A stretch of 64,000 nucleotides of DNA, taken from NCBI GenBank assembly GCA_013289795.1, contig JABCZH010000004.1:1-64000 (forward strand). Direction: 5' to 3'. Source of the DNA: Acidobacteriota bacterium (lineage in GTDB: Bacteria > Acidobacteriota > Terriglobia > Terriglobales > Acidobacteriaceae). Below, piece by piece: positions 1 to 8,878 of the stretch. The position numbers were made by a program, and so were the translations under genes. Under the pieces are notes generated by a model that was given only the letters and a program-made list of their open reading frames with translations, was not told where the DNA came from and made no database searches. Numbering within the stretch: position 1 is the stretch's first letter; each line of letters starts with the position of its first letter.

Positions 1-708
1 GTTCACGCCGAAGTCCGCACCCGGATTGGAGCCATGCTGCAAGTTGCCAAGGTCCCGGAAACATTGAAAGTGCGGGAACACATCGACCTGTTCTCTTCTT
101 ATTATCCGCGGCCGCTGCCGCAGGCCGAGACACTCGCAATCGCAGGCTTGCAAGAAATCAAAGACCGCCCTTTCGGCGAGCTTTCCGGCGGACAAAAACA
201 GCGGGTGTTGTTCGCTCTGGCCCTGTGTGGCGATCCCGACATCTTGTTTCTCGACGAACCGACGGTCGGATTGGACGTCGAAGCCCGCAGACTCCTATGG
301 GAGCAGATTCGCAAACTAGTGGCGCGCGGCAAGACCATCCTGCTTACCACGCACTATCTGGAAGAAGCGGACGCGCTGGCCGATCGCGTGGCTGTGATCA
401 ATCGCGGTGAGATCATCGCGGAAGGAACCCCGTCGGAGATTAAGGCCAAGACGTGCGGACGCCGTATCCGTTGGGTGAGCAGTCTCAACATCGAGACTGT
501 GCGCTCGTTCCCCGGAGTGGCTGAGGTACGCAGAGACCGCGACGCCTACGAGATCCGCGTGGCGGAAGCCGAGCCCGTACTGCGCGAACTGTTGTTGCGC
601 GACTCCACTGTGCACGACATTGAGGTGGCCAGTGCCGGCCTGGAAGAAGCTTTTCTCGCACTCACACAAAATGGCAATGGCATTTCACAGATTTCAGGGA
701 GGCAATGA
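1..708 (+). CDS. ABC transporter ATP-binding protein, 5'-truncated by window
   Basis: The reading frame is open from base 1, so the N-terminal part with the Walker A loop lies outside the window. Visible are the ABC signature LSGGQKQR (about 181-204), Walker B ILFLDEPT (241-264) and the H-loop TTH near 350. The C-terminal extension after about base 470 resembles NatA/drug-exporter ATPases of the ABC-2 class. It overlaps the permease by ATGA, so the two are translationally coupled and should form an exporter energised by ATP hydrolysis at the inner membrane. Substrate unknown. Confidence 0.95.
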   Translation, partial: VHAEVRTRIGAMLQVAKVPETLKVREHIDLFSSYYPRPLPQAETLAIAGLQEIKDRPFGELSGGQKQRVLFALALCGDPDILFLDEPTVGLDVEARRLLWEQIRKLVARGKTILLTTHYLEEADALADRVAVINRGEIIAEGTPSEIKAKTCGRRIRWVSSLNIETVRSFPGVAEVRRDRDAYEIRVAEAEPVLRELLLRDSTVHDIEVASAGLEEAFLALTQNGNGISQISGRQ

Positions 709-1535
709 CAATGGCAACCGCTGCGACCACTATCGACAGCATCACGCCGGCTCTAGCTCGGCCTTTTGGCCGGACTTTGACCATCTACGCCAAAGAAGCC
801 AAATTCGAATTCCTTACGCGCCTGCGCTTGCGAGCTTTCTCGCTTTCGACGATCGGCTTTCCGGTAATGTTCTACATTTTGTTCGGCCTGGTGCTGAATA
901 GCAAAGAAGCGGCCGTGAACGGCACCCACTTTGCCACCTACCTGATTGCAACCTTCGGCACTTTTGGGGTGATGGGAGCTTCGTTATTTGGCACTGCTGC
1001 GGGATTGGCGACCGAGCGCGGCCTGGGATGGCTGCAAGTGAAGCGCGCCAGCCCCATGCCGCCATTCGCCTACTTTGCTGCCAAAGTAGTCATGAGCATG
1101 ATCTTCAGCGCCGCCGTTGTGCTATCGCTATTTGCATTGGGAGTTACTTTCGGCGGAGTTCATCTCACCGCAATGCAAACCATGAAACTGCTGGGCATTC
1201 TGGTCCTGGGCTCGCTTCCCTTCTGCGCCATGGGATTGGCCATAGGATACTTCGCCGGCCCCACCTCGGCGGCGTCGATCATCCAGCTGTTTTATCTTCC
1301 GCTGTCGGTCTGTTCGGGACTCTGGGTTCCACTGATGCTTCTCCCCAAGGTCCTGCAAGAATTGGCTCATTTTCTACCTCCATATCATCTGGCACAACTA
1401 GCACTGGGAGTGGTGGGCGGGGGGCAGCCGGAATCGAGTTGGACGCATTGGGTAATCCTGATCGGATTCACGCTTATCAGCCTGGGCGTGGCCCGGGTTG
1501 GTTTCCAGCGGGACGAAGGCAAAACCTACGGCTAG
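705..1535 (+). CDS. ABC-2 type transporter permease
   Basis: The 276-aa protein has an amphipathic N-terminus followed by about six hydrophobic segments typical of ABC-2 membrane proteins (for example VMFYILFGLVL, the AAVVLSLFALGV segment and a C-terminal WVILIGFTLISLGVA). ATG 705 overlaps the stop of the ATPase gene; ATG 711 is an alternative start. It is the membrane partner of the upstream ATPase. The two-component pair downstream suggests induction by an envelope or drug signal, as in NatAB, LiaRS or DesKR-like loci (inference). Confidence 0.93.
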   Translation: MTMATAATTIDSITPALARPFGRTLTIYAKEAKFEFLTRLRLRAFSLSTIGFPVMFYILFGLVLNSKEAAVNGTHFATYLIATFGTFGVMGASLFGTAAGLATERGLGWLQVKRASPMPPFAYFAAKVVMSMIFSAAVVLSLFALGVTFGGVHLTAMQTMKLLGILVLGSLPFCAMGLAIGYFAGPTSAASIIQLFYLPLSVCSGLWVPLMLLPKVLQELAHFLPPYHLAQLALGVVGGGQPESSWTHWVILIGFTLISLGVARVGFQRDEGKTYG

Positions 1536-1560
1536 AAAATTGTGAAACGGGAAGCCTTTC

Positions 1561-1746
1561 ATGCAAACAAGAACTTGCAACTCGGCTATTTGGATCCTGG
1601 TCGGGCTAGCCATTCTTCTGCTCATGTTTCAGGGCAGGATTGGCTTGCTGGCGGTGGTGCTGCCGATCTCGCTGATGTTGGCATGCGCCCTGATGTGGTC
1701 GGGGAACCACCACAGCAAGCTGACGCGCGACCCGGAAAAGCGGTAG
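1561..1746 (+). CDS. Small two-TM membrane protein
   Basis: A 61-aa protein with two hydrophobic helices (roughly residues 9-23 and 28-45) and a charged C-terminus ending DPEKR. It sits 25 bases after the permease and 13 bases before the sensor kinase on the same strand, so it is probably co-transcribed. It could be an accessory subunit or sensor partner. I do not recognise a family. Confidence 0.6.
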   Translation: MQTRTCNSAIWILVGLAILLLMFQGRIGLLAVVLPISLMLACALMWSGNHHSKLTRDPEKR

Positions 1747-1759
1747 CCTAGAGCTGAAA

Positions 1760-2851
1760 ATGAAAGTCATAACCAAGCCGGAGCATGGTTGGGCCTTTTA
1801 CATGCCGCTGGCATACTTCGGCTTTTTCTACCTTAATCCCATTTTTGAGCACGCAAGCCGCAAGCAGTGGCTGCTTACCGCGCTGGGCACCGTCATTTTT
1901 CTGGCGCTCTACCTCGGCGTGCTGTGGATGGAAAGCAAGCCATGGCAATTGGCCGGTCTCGCCGCGCTGATTGTCGTTGGAACTCTCTACGCTCCCTATA
2001 ACAGCGGTGCATCCTGCTTCTTCATCTTTGCCGCCGCCGTGCTTCCTTACATTGTGGAAACGGAAGCGAGTGTCCTCGGGTTGATCGCGGTGATTGTTGC
2101 GGTTGCCGGCTTGGAGACCTGGCTGCTGCACTTGTCGGGCTGGTTTGCGTTTTATGCTGCCGGCCTGTCCGTCGTTGTTGGCGGCACCAACATTTATTTT
2201 GCTCAGCGTACCCGTATGTACTACCGGCTGAAAAAAGCCAACGAAGAAATCGAGCATCTGGCCAAAGTCGCGGAGCGGGAACGGATCGCCCGTGATTTAC
2301 ACGACGTGTTGGGTCACACCCTTTCCGTGATCATCTTGAAATCTGAGTTGGCCGGAAAGCTTATCGACCGTGATCCGCAACGAGCCAAGCTGGAGATGGC
2401 GGACGTGGAAAAAACCTCCCGCGAGGCGCTGGCCGAAGTGCGAACCACCATTCGCGGCTATCGCGCCTATAGTCTGGAAGCAGAGCTCAAACAAGCCCAG
2501 GCAACTCTCGAGACCGCGGGAGTGAAGGTGAAGTCTGAGTCCGCCGAGGTTGCACTCACGCCGGTACAGGAAAGTGTGGTTGCATTGGTGGTGCGAGAAG
2601 CGGTCACCAATGTTGTGCGCCACTCCGGAGCCCGCAATTGCCTCCTGCGCCTTACCCCGGTCAACGGAAGCTGCCGCTTTGAAATTAAAGACGACGGCCG
2701 CGGCGGCGGCACGGTTGAAGGCAACGGTTTGCGCGGCATGCGCGAACGCATTGAGGCCCTGGGCGGCACTGTGCAGCGAGAGACCAAATCAGGGACACGG
2801 CTCACCATCGAGTTCCCAATCACTCTCGCGGCAAGGAACGAGAACTGTTGA
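1760..2851 (+). CDS. DesK/NarX-type sensor histidine kinase
   Basis: The 363-aa protein has about six N-terminal membrane segments, a short coiled linker (YYRLKKANEEIEHLAK), a HisKA_3 dimerisation domain with ERERIARDLHDVLGHT (phospho-acceptor His about residue 181) and a HATPase domain with N-box REAVTNVVRHS, DDGRGG and GLRGMRERIEALGG. This is the DesK/LiaS architecture with an integral-membrane sensor and no large extracellular domain, suggesting it senses membrane state or the neighbouring ABC exporter. Its end overlaps the response-regulator start. Confidence 0.93.
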   Translation: MKVITKPEHGWAFYMPLAYFGFFYLNPIFEHASRKQWLLTALGTVIFLALYLGVLWMESKPWQLAGLAALIVVGTLYAPYNSGASCFFIFAAAVLPYIVETEASVLGLIAVIVAVAGLETWLLHLSGWFAFYAAGLSVVVGGTNIYFAQRTRMYYRLKKANEEIEHLAKVAERERIARDLHDVLGHTLSVIILKSELAGKLIDRDPQRAKLEMADVEKTSREALAEVRTTIRGYRAYSLEAELKQAQATLETAGVKVKSESAEVALTPVQESVVALVVREAVTNVVRHSGARNCLLRLTPVNGSCRFEIKDDGRGGGTVEGNGLRGMRERIEALGGTVQRETKSGTRLTIEFPITLAARNENC

Positions 2852-3480
2852 GCATCGCCTCCAAAAGCGTGCGCAAGACCATTCGCGTGGTCATCGCGGA
2901 AGATCAGGGCATGGTTCTGGGAGCACTTGCTGCATTGCTCGAGATTGAAGGCGACATCGGCGTGGTAGCGCGATCACGCAACGGTAAAGAAGCTCTGCGC
3001 GCTGTACTGGAACACAAGCCCGACGTCTTCATCACCGACATTGAAATGCCGGAGATGACTGGCCTCGACGTGGCTGCGGAACTGAAACGGCGGAAGACCG
3101 GCACTCGGGTCATCATCCTCACCACTTTTGCCCGTGCCGGCTATCTGCGCCGTGCCCTTGAGGCCGGAGCTTCCGGATATTTGTTGAAAGACATGCGCGC
3201 GGAAGAGCTGGCTGAAGCCGTGCGCCGCGTGCAGCAGGGTTTACGTGTCATCGATCCCGAACTTGCCACCGAGGCCTGGGCGGAGCCTGATCCTCTCACC
3301 GACCGCGAGCGGCAGGTGTTGCGCCTGGCCGGCGACGGCAAGGGTAGCGGCGACATCGCCACCGATCTCAACCTCTCCGAAGGAACAGTGCGCAATTATC
3401 TTTCCGAGGCCATCAGCAAACTGGGCGCTGGCAATCGCGTAGAAGCCGCACGCATCGCCCGAACCAAAGGCTGGCTGTAG
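2848..3480 (+). CDS. NarL/LuxR-family response regulator (DesR-like)
   Basis: A 210-aa protein with receiver domain (acidic DQ pair near residue 19, phospho-acceptor D64 in FITDIEMP, Thr/Lys switch residues in ILTTF and LLKDM) and a C-terminal LuxR HTH (LTDRERQVLRLAGDG...LNLSEGTVRNYLSEA). The TTG start overlaps the kinase stop as TTGA, which argues for translational coupling. It is the cognate regulator of the kinase and likely controls the ABC operon (inference). Confidence 0.93.
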   Translation: MSIASKSVRKTIRVVIAEDQGMVLGALAALLEIEGDIGVVARSRNGKEALRAVLEHKPDVFITDIEMPEMTGLDVAAELKRRKTGTRVIILTTFARAGYLRRALEAGASGYLLKDMRAEELAEAVRRVQQGLRVIDPELATEAWAEPDPLTDRERQVLRLAGDGKGSGDIATDLNLSEGTVRNYLSEAISKLGAGNRVEAARIARTKGWL

Positions 3481-3617
3481 ATTCTCCTGGTTCGACTCAT
3501 TCCCAAACCGCCCTTTACACGAGGTGTACAATCACGGCCATAGTCAGTCAAGTGTCTATGACTGCTGTTCAGTTGCGTTAATGTTGGTCGCAGCGTGTGA
3601 TTCGGGAGGGGGCACCG

Positions 3618-4598
3618 ATGATCTCTCGCCGCTTGGCTGTGCTCCTCACCTTATTCCTTGTAATCACCGTACTCGCTGAGGCTAAGACCGGACGATTGCA
3701 TGTAAGGCTCATTTTCAGCGATGGTCATCCCTGTAATCTTCATGCCCGCGTCGTACTTTTGAGCGGCCCGAGTTCCATTCCCATCGCGGATGCTTATACC
3801 GCTGACGACGGCACCGCAGACTTCGACGATCTGGCCACGGGAACCTATCACCTCCAAGTGTCTGGGGAAGGCATTGAAGAGACCGACAGCGGCCGGATTG
3901 AAGTAAATGCCGGGGACGGCGCGCAATCGTTGTTTGTAACAGTGAAACGCATTCGAGAGACGAGTGCGCCCGCGGAAAATCAGAGGTCTCCCACTGTGTC
4001 AGCGACTGACCTCAATATTCCCGACGGGGCGAAAAAGGACTTCGAGAAGGCCCGGGCTCTGATGGCAAAGCAAGATTGGAGCAAGGCCAAAGATGAGCTG
4101 CTGAAAGCCGTGGCGACGTATCCGCAATACTCCGCTGCCTACAACAACCTTGGGGTGGTTTTTGCCCGGCTCGGCGAACGCGGCCGGGAGCGCGAGTCCC
4201 TGCAAACCGCGATTCGCCTGGACGAACACTTTGCTGCCGCGCTGGTAAACCTCGCCACCATGGCTGTGGTCGATCACAACCTGCCCGAAGCCGAACCTTT
4301 GCTGAACCAGGCAGCCGCGGCCGATCCTAACAATGTTCAGACCCTGGTGCTGCTGGCCAAAGTGCAGTTTGCGCAGCGGCATTGGGAGGCCGCGCTCGCC
4401 ACATGCCATAAGGTGCACTTCGTGCATCTGGGCGAAGAGCCTTTCGTGCACTACATCGCTGCCAAAGCCCTAGAACAGGAAAGCCGCGCCGCCGATGCTG
4501 CCACCGAATTACACACCTTTCTTGACGAGGAACCCACCGGCCCCCGGGCAGATGCCGTGCGTAAAGAGATGGCGGCAATGGAAGCCCGGAACCGCTAA
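3618..4598 (+). CDS. Secreted TPR protein with N-terminal carboxypeptidase-regulatory-like domain
   Basis: I place the start at ATG 3618 (326 aa), after GGAGGG at 3605-3610, because it opens a clean signal peptide (MISRRLAVLLTLFLVITVLA). A longer GTG start at 3597 is possible. Residues about 25-105 look like a beta-sandwich 'surface/regulatory' domain; the C-terminal half contains TPR units (YSAAYNNLGVVFARLG, AAALVNLATMAVVDHN). Such proteins usually act as periplasmic or outer-membrane scaffolds. No specific partner is visible. Confidence 0.85.
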   Translation: MISRRLAVLLTLFLVITVLAEAKTGRLHVRLIFSDGHPCNLHARVVLLSGPSSIPIADAYTADDGTADFDDLATGTYHLQVSGEGIEETDSGRIEVNAGDGAQSLFVTVKRIRETSAPAENQRSPTVSATDLNIPDGAKKDFEKARALMAKQDWSKAKDELLKAVATYPQYSAAYNNLGVVFARLGERGRERESLQTAIRLDEHFAAALVNLATMAVVDHNLPEAEPLLNQAAAADPNNVQTLVLLAKVQFAQRHWEAALATCHKVHFVHLGEEPFVHYIAAKALEQESRAADAATELHTFLDEEPTGPRADAVRKEMAAMEARNR

Positions 4599-4630
4599 GC
4601 AAGCTCACAGAGCGGTGGTTGGCGACCTGA

Positions 4631-5035
4631 ATGAAATTGTTTCACGTTGCTGCAACAGAGGTGGGGAGCATGGCGGCTTTTTTGCGATTAAGAAAACTCC
4701 GGCCTCCATCGACCAGGAAACGTGCGGAAGGGCCAGTGATGAGAATCGCGGTCATGGCTGTGGCGGTGGGGTTGTTGTTATATGCGCTTTTCCCCTTCTT
4801 AGCTGGCGGATGGATTGTGTCGCAGTGGGCGGCAGTGTCAACAGCCCTGCTTAGCCTTGGATTCGTCATGTTTCTAGGCGCGGCGGCCACAGTGGGTTCT
4901 GCGCTCTGGTTGCTCGTCCGTCTAGGACGTCCGCGACAGCCCTTATGGATGGGGGGAATCGGGTCTCTGTTGTCCGGAGCTGCATTGTGTTCGGCTGCAC
5001 TCACTCACGTCTATCCTTGCCCCGGCCCGGATTGA
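4631..5035 (+). CDS. Hypothetical membrane protein
   Basis: A 134-aa protein with a basic N-terminal segment and three hydrophobic helices (IAVMAVAVGLLLYALFPF, ALLSLGFVMFLGAAATV, IGSLLSGAALCSAALTHV). The start is uncertain: ATG 4631 or the later ATG 4739. Family not recognised. Confidence 0.55.
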   Translation: MKLFHVAATEVGSMAAFLRLRKLRPPSTRKRAEGPVMRIAVMAVAVGLLLYALFPFLAGGWIVSQWAAVSTALLSLGFVMFLGAAATVGSALWLLVRLGRPRQPLWMGGIGSLLSGAALCSAALTHVYPCPGPD

Positions 5036-5201
5036 ATTCATAGAAAAGTGGTCTCCGGTGGAGTCCAAATAGCACTAGGGCCGATCGCGATGCTGGCAGC
5101 CTGGCTGAGAATTGGCCGATCGGCGGGAGCGCCGCCTAATGCACTCAAGGACTCTGAGACAAAATAGAGAGTATAGAATTCTTCTTTTGGGGACGAACAC
5201 C

Positions 5202-6425
5202 ATGCCTCTTCTCAACCCTGACTTGTCTCGATGCCTGCGAACGTTGGTCTGTTGGCTCATAGCAACAGTGGTTTTGGGATTTCCCACGTTCGCTCAGGAC
5301 TCTTCTTACGTTGTCTCCACCTCTGCGGCCTGGGTCGATACCAATCTTGATCTTCAATCTGGCGACTTGGTGCAGATTTCTGCCACGGGCAGTGCCGGTG
5401 GCTGTGATCCAAATGGGGTGAGCGGCGCCGCGACCAATGTGAACCTGCCGCTGCCATCCGCTCCTGCCGGCGCACTGATCGCACGGCTTCATGATCCCGG
5501 TGCAACACCTTTGCTGATCGGCAGCAGCCATGATCTGAATATCACGGAAGCGTCACACTTGTTCTTGAGCGCAAATGTGGCGGGCGATCCGCCATGCCAA
5601 GGGAAGTTCGTGGTGAAGGTTCATCGGGTGGCGGGTGGAGCGGAAGCAGATTCGAGCAGCGCGAGTTCGACTGCGGGGAGTGCGGGCTCCGAGAACCGCG
5701 GTGAGCAACTGAAATCGCAACTCTCGGCTGCAGCCGACATCTTCATGCAGGGGCAGTTTGGATTAGACAAGCCTGCGGCCAGCTCAGGGACGGCCGCGGT
5801 GACTTTGAAACTCTCCACCGCACCCTTGGATGCGTCTCTCCGCAAGAGCATTGATGGATTGCCGCGCCGGGTGAATGATCAATTCAAGAATCTAGGCGAC
5901 ATGGTGAACTTCGTGATCGTCGGATCAGAGAAAGACGTGCAGGCCGCGCTGGACGCTGCGAATTGGCACGTGGCCGACACCAACAACAAGAAAGCGGTTT
6001 TCGAAGCCGCAATGGACACCTTCGAAGAAAAAGACTATTTGCAGATGCCGATGAGCACACTGTATCTTTTCGGCCGGCCGCAGGATTTCGGTTACGAAAT
6101 GGCGGAGCCCATTGCCATGGTCGCCAGCCGCCATCACTTTCGCATCTGGAAAGCGCCCGTCACCTGGCAGGGACATGAAGTGTGGGCTGGAGCAGGCACG
6201 CACGACATCGGCTTTGCCAAGGACAAACGTAACGGCAACGTGACCCACAAGATTGATCCCGTGGTCGATGGTGAGCGGGACAATATCGGCAGCAGCCTGC
6301 AAAAGGCTGACAAAGTAAAGAGTCTGACTTATTATCTTCCACCCAACCCGGTTCAGACCGCCAAGAATGCCACCGGTGACGGCTACAGTTCCGATGGGCG
6401 CTTATTGGTCATTCTGCTTCAATGA
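5202..6425 (+). CDS. Secreted protein: LecA-like N-terminal domain plus LssY_C domain
   Basis: The start at ATG 5202 opens a signal peptide (CLRTLVCWLIATVVLGFPTFAQ). Residues about 30-140 resemble the PA-IL/LecA galactose-binding beta-sandwich (QSGDLVQISATGS, APAGALIARLHDPG, FLSANVAGDPPCQGKFVVKV). The C-terminal half (about residues 215-405) matches the LssY C-terminal domain: VNFVIVGSEKDVQAALDAA.W, STLYLFGRPQDFGYE, RHHFRIWKAPV, WAGAGTHDIGF and HKIDPVVDGERD. LssY_C is usually fused to membrane phosphatases or stands alone; its biochemical activity is not established. Periplasmic or surface location is inferred. Confidence 0.8.
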   Translation: MPLLNPDLSRCLRTLVCWLIATVVLGFPTFAQDSSYVVSTSAAWVDTNLDLQSGDLVQISATGSAGGCDPNGVSGAATNVNLPLPSAPAGALIARLHDPGATPLLIGSSHDLNITEASHLFLSANVAGDPPCQGKFVVKVHRVAGGAEADSSSASSTAGSAGSENRGEQLKSQLSAAADIFMQGQFGLDKPAASSGTAAVTLKLSTAPLDASLRKSIDGLPRRVNDQFKNLGDMVNFVIVGSEKDVQAALDAANWHVADTNNKKAVFEAAMDTFEEKDYLQMPMSTLYLFGRPQDFGYEMAEPIAMVASRHHFRIWKAPVTWQGHEVWAGAGTHDIGFAKDKRNGNVTHKIDPVVDGERDNIGSSLQKADKVKSLTYYLPPNPVQTAKNATGDGYSSDGRLLVILLQ

Positions 6426-6498
6426 AGCCTCGCTAACCACGCCCACTTTGCGGAGGTCACGCCACAGTTGCAAGTACTGAGCCGCGACTTCCCCCCTA

Positions 6499-6514
6499 TG
6501 TGACGTTGATCACC
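6499..6514. promoter_or_regulatory. Crp-type operator TGTGA-N6-TCACC
   Basis: TGTGA CGTTGA TCACC matches the TGTGA-N6-TCACA Crp consensus at 9 of 10 defined positions. It lies 69 bases upstream of the 6583 gene and belongs to a set of three such sites in the 6.5-9.7 kb region, which also encodes a Crp/Fnr regulator. Confidence 0.6.
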
Positions 6515-6521
6515 CACTACG

Positions 6522-6535
6522 GTGATCTAAATCAT
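6522..6535. promoter_or_regulatory. Fnr-like site GTGAT-CTAA-ATCAT
   Basis: The sequence has the TGAT-N4-ATCA core of Fnr/Anr/Dnr boxes (TTGAT-N4-ATCAA), with both outer bases differing. It is 8 bases after the Crp-type site, in front of the same gene. It may be a second binding site for the same or another Crp/Fnr protein. Confidence 0.4.
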
Positions 6536-6582
6536 GGTGTACCGGGCGCCTCTCTGCGAATCTGGATATCGCGAGGTGTCTT

Positions 6583-7002
6583 ATGCCGCAACCTGAAAGT
6601 GACCTTTTGGAACTGTTCAAGTTTGAGCTGAAATTCGTAGAAGATGGCGGTTACGGGCGGTCTCCGAGGACACCCTGGCGTCCTCCCTACATCTTTGAAG
6701 ACTCACCCAGTTGCCCGAACCTGGGCGATCCCGCTCGGCCGCATCCGTGCAGCGAGTGTCTGTTGGCGAAGTTCGTTCCTGGTGAACTTTTAAGTGAGAA
6801 CTCGCCGTGCCGGTTCATCCCTCTCAATGAAAAGGGACAAACCATTGACTATTTCTATCGCTACGGCACGCAGCTCGAGTTGGAAGAAGCTCTGGCGGGC
6901 TGGTTGCGCACCCAGATCGCTCGTATCGAACAGCAGCTGGCAATCGGGGTAAGGCTGTTGCCAGAGCATTGTGTGGAGCACTCGAAGCCTGTCAAAAGCT
7001 AA
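6583..7002 (+). CDS. Conserved hypothetical protein with Cys motif
   Basis: A 139-aa acidic soluble protein preceded by AGGTG. It contains a cysteine-rich stretch (SCPNLGDPARPHPCSECLLAKF, then SPCRF) that could bind a metal, followed by a helical region (LELEEALAGWLRTQIARIEQQ). Two Crp/Fnr-type sites precede it, so it probably belongs to the regulon of the nearby regulator. Family function unknown to me. Confidence 0.75.
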   Translation: MPQPESDLLELFKFELKFVEDGGYGRSPRTPWRPPYIFEDSPSCPNLGDPARPHPCSECLLAKFVPGELLSENSPCRFIPLNEKGQTIDYFYRYGTQLELEEALAGWLRTQIARIEQQLAIGVRLLPEHCVEHSKPVKS

Positions 7003-7127
7003 GAAACCGGGTGGCGGTGAAGATGGCCTTCAAGACATCTCGCTACTCTCGCATGCCCGAAGGACTGGATGCGCGACAAGCGACCTTTCAAGTACGCTCA
7101 GTGCCACTTGACCGCATCTTTTGGAGC

Positions 7128-8166
7128 CTATTCGCCGTTCAAGACCCTCCACGCCTCTCCACCGGTCATCACAACGTGTTGCAGGCCTTTCACCGCTCGG
7201 GTGTATTGAGCACGCTCGAAGGTTTCCGGATCAGAGCAACGGATCTGGCTCAGGCTGCCTTGCATCTCGTGCACAGATTCATACTCGTGCTCCTCCATCC
7301 ATTCCTGAACCCCGCCTTCTATCAAACGCAGATGGCTGATGCCATTCCGCAACAATGTCGAGCACAGCATAGTGACGTCGGCGCCGACCAGGAGCAGCTT
7401 GATTACATCTTCGGGACCATGCACTCCACTGGTTGCAGCCAACTCGGCCCGGATACGGCCATAGAGAATACCAATCCACGTCAGCGGCAGCCGTAACTCA
7501 TGGGGGCTGCTGAGAAGCAGGTTGGGCACAATTTTCAATTCGTCCAGGTCGATGTCAGGCTGGCGGAAGCGGTTGAACACAACACCAGGCCGTCTGCGCC
7601 GGTGTCATCCAGCCGCTTTGTCATGTAGGCGAAGCTACTGAAGAATGGACTGAGCTTCACGGCTACCGGGATCCGAACCGAAATCTTTACTTCCCGGACG
7701 ATGTCAATAAAGGTGTTCTCTATCTCAGAACTGGTGACGTCCATCGCGGTCGGAACAAAATACATATTGCACTCGATGGCGTCGGCTCCGGCTTGCTCAA
7801 TCTGCTTGGCATACTTGGCCCAGCCGCCCAAGGTTGCACCGTTGAGGCTGGCGATAATGGGGATGTCCACAGCGTCTTTGGCTTTGCGAAGTGATTCAGT
7901 TAGTCCTCGGGCCGGGTGCGAAATTCAATGGCCTTGGGAAAGTAGGCGGGCGATTCGGCAACGCTTTGAGAGCCGGCCTTGCGATGGTGTTCAAGCTCAG
8001 AACTCTCCTGATGCAGTTGCTCTTCAAACAGCGAGTGGAGCACAACCGCCGAAGCGCCGGCCTCCTCGAGGCGACGAATGGCGCTGATTTCGTGCGAGAT
8101 CGGAGACGCGGACGCCACTAGCGGCGTGCGCAGACTCATGCCGAGGTATTTAGTGCTCAAGTCCAT
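7128..8166 (-). pseudogene. Dihydroorotate-dehydrogenase-like flavoprotein, disrupted
   Basis: Three consecutive reading frames together make one dihydroorotate-dehydrogenase-like protein of about 340 aa. The parts are MDLSTKYLGMSLRTPLVAS to about 7903, VDIPIIASLNGATLGGWAKY to about 7583, and FNRFRQPDIDLDELKIVPNL to 7128. Breaks seen: an in-frame TAA at 7902-7900 where Tyr would fit (ED-stop-LNH), a missing base near 7889, and two extra bases (TG repeat) near 7578-7583. The start has a strong GAGGAGG. With three lesions, decay is more likely than a single sequencing error. Full-length relatives are FMN proteins often found beside pyruvate:ferredoxin oxidoreductase; their reaction is uncertain. 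Confidence 0.85.
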
Positions 8167-8245
8167 GATGTTTCCTCCTCATAAGAGAACGCACCCAAGT
8201 ATCCTCGGATCGGATGGAACTGTCGGCAATCTGGCTCACTCAACG

Positions 8246-8263
8246 GTGTGATTCGAATCACAC
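8246..8263. promoter_or_regulatory. Perfect 18-bp palindrome, Crp-type operator
   Basis: GTGTGATTC-GAATCACAC is a perfect palindrome containing the exact TGTGA-N6-TCACA consensus of Crp-family sites. It lies about 80 bases upstream of the dihydroorotate-dehydrogenase-like gene start (minus strand). The Crp/Fnr gene 0.6 kb away is the obvious candidate binder. Confidence 0.75.
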
Positions 8264-8297
8264 ATGAAGAGTACGAAACAGAAGGCATCACAGCTCC

Positions 8298-8334
8298 TAG
8301 AAAATAAAAGCCGGAGCAGCCGTGCTGCTCCGGC
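8298..8334 (-). terminator. Rho-independent terminator of the ABM gene
   Basis: An 11-bp perfect stem (GCCGGAGCAGC / GCTGCTCCGGC) with a CGT loop at 8310-8334 is followed, reading on the minus strand, by TTTTATTTTC. It starts 21 bases after the end of the ABM gene, which is transcribed in that direction. Confidence 0.88.
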
Positions 8335-8355
8335 CGGGTCCTTTTGGCCTATGCT

Positions 8356-8679
8356 TCAGGCCGTCAGGGCCGCCACGAAGTGCTCACAAAGCGTGGTTTC
8401 CAGGTTGTAGTACTTGAAGCAGACTGGGGTCGTCAGGTACGGCTTGAGAATTCCTTCGACCTTGGGATACACCTCGCGCTCATAGCGCTCGGCATCCCGT
8501 TTCTCAGCCCACAGACTGATGGTGATCATCTTTTCCGTCTTGGTTTCCGGGAAGAAGGGCAGGATCTCCAGAAATCCCGTCTGCTTCCTCAGGATCGGCA
8601 GTACCTCGTTGTGCAGGACCTTCACAAACTGTTCTTTCTGTTCCAGCTTCGGAATAAATTCAACAATGCGGGCAAACAT
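8356..8679 (-). CDS. Antibiotic biosynthesis monooxygenase (ABM) domain protein
   Basis: A 107-aa protein (MFARIVEFIPKLEQKEQFVK...) with the dimeric alpha/beta ABM fold pattern: LPILRKQTGFLEILPFF and ITISLWAEKRDAERYER. Start ATG 8679 is preceded by AAGGAGA; a longer frame to 8721 lacks support. ABM proteins range from quinone-forming monooxygenases to haem-degrading enzymes; which applies is not visible. It ends at a strong terminator. Confidence 0.88.
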   Translation of the reverse strand: MFARIVEFIPKLEQKEQFVKVLHNEVLPILRKQTGFLEILPFFPETKTEKMITISLWAEKRDAERYEREVYPKVEGILKPYLTTPVCFKYYNLETTLCEHFVAALTA

Positions 8680-8878
8680 GATAGTTCTCCTTTCCTTTTT
8701 GAGGATTGGTGCGACCCGCAAGCTGACCCACCCTGGGAGCGGATTGTTTACGAGTCAACATCATGTAACGATTTGAGAATAGGCGATAAGAAATCAGAAG
8801 TCAGTGACTCGAGGCACGTTAGGCTGTGATTCCCAACACAATTTGCCCAGAGGCAGGGGGACGACGGGGGATAACCGC

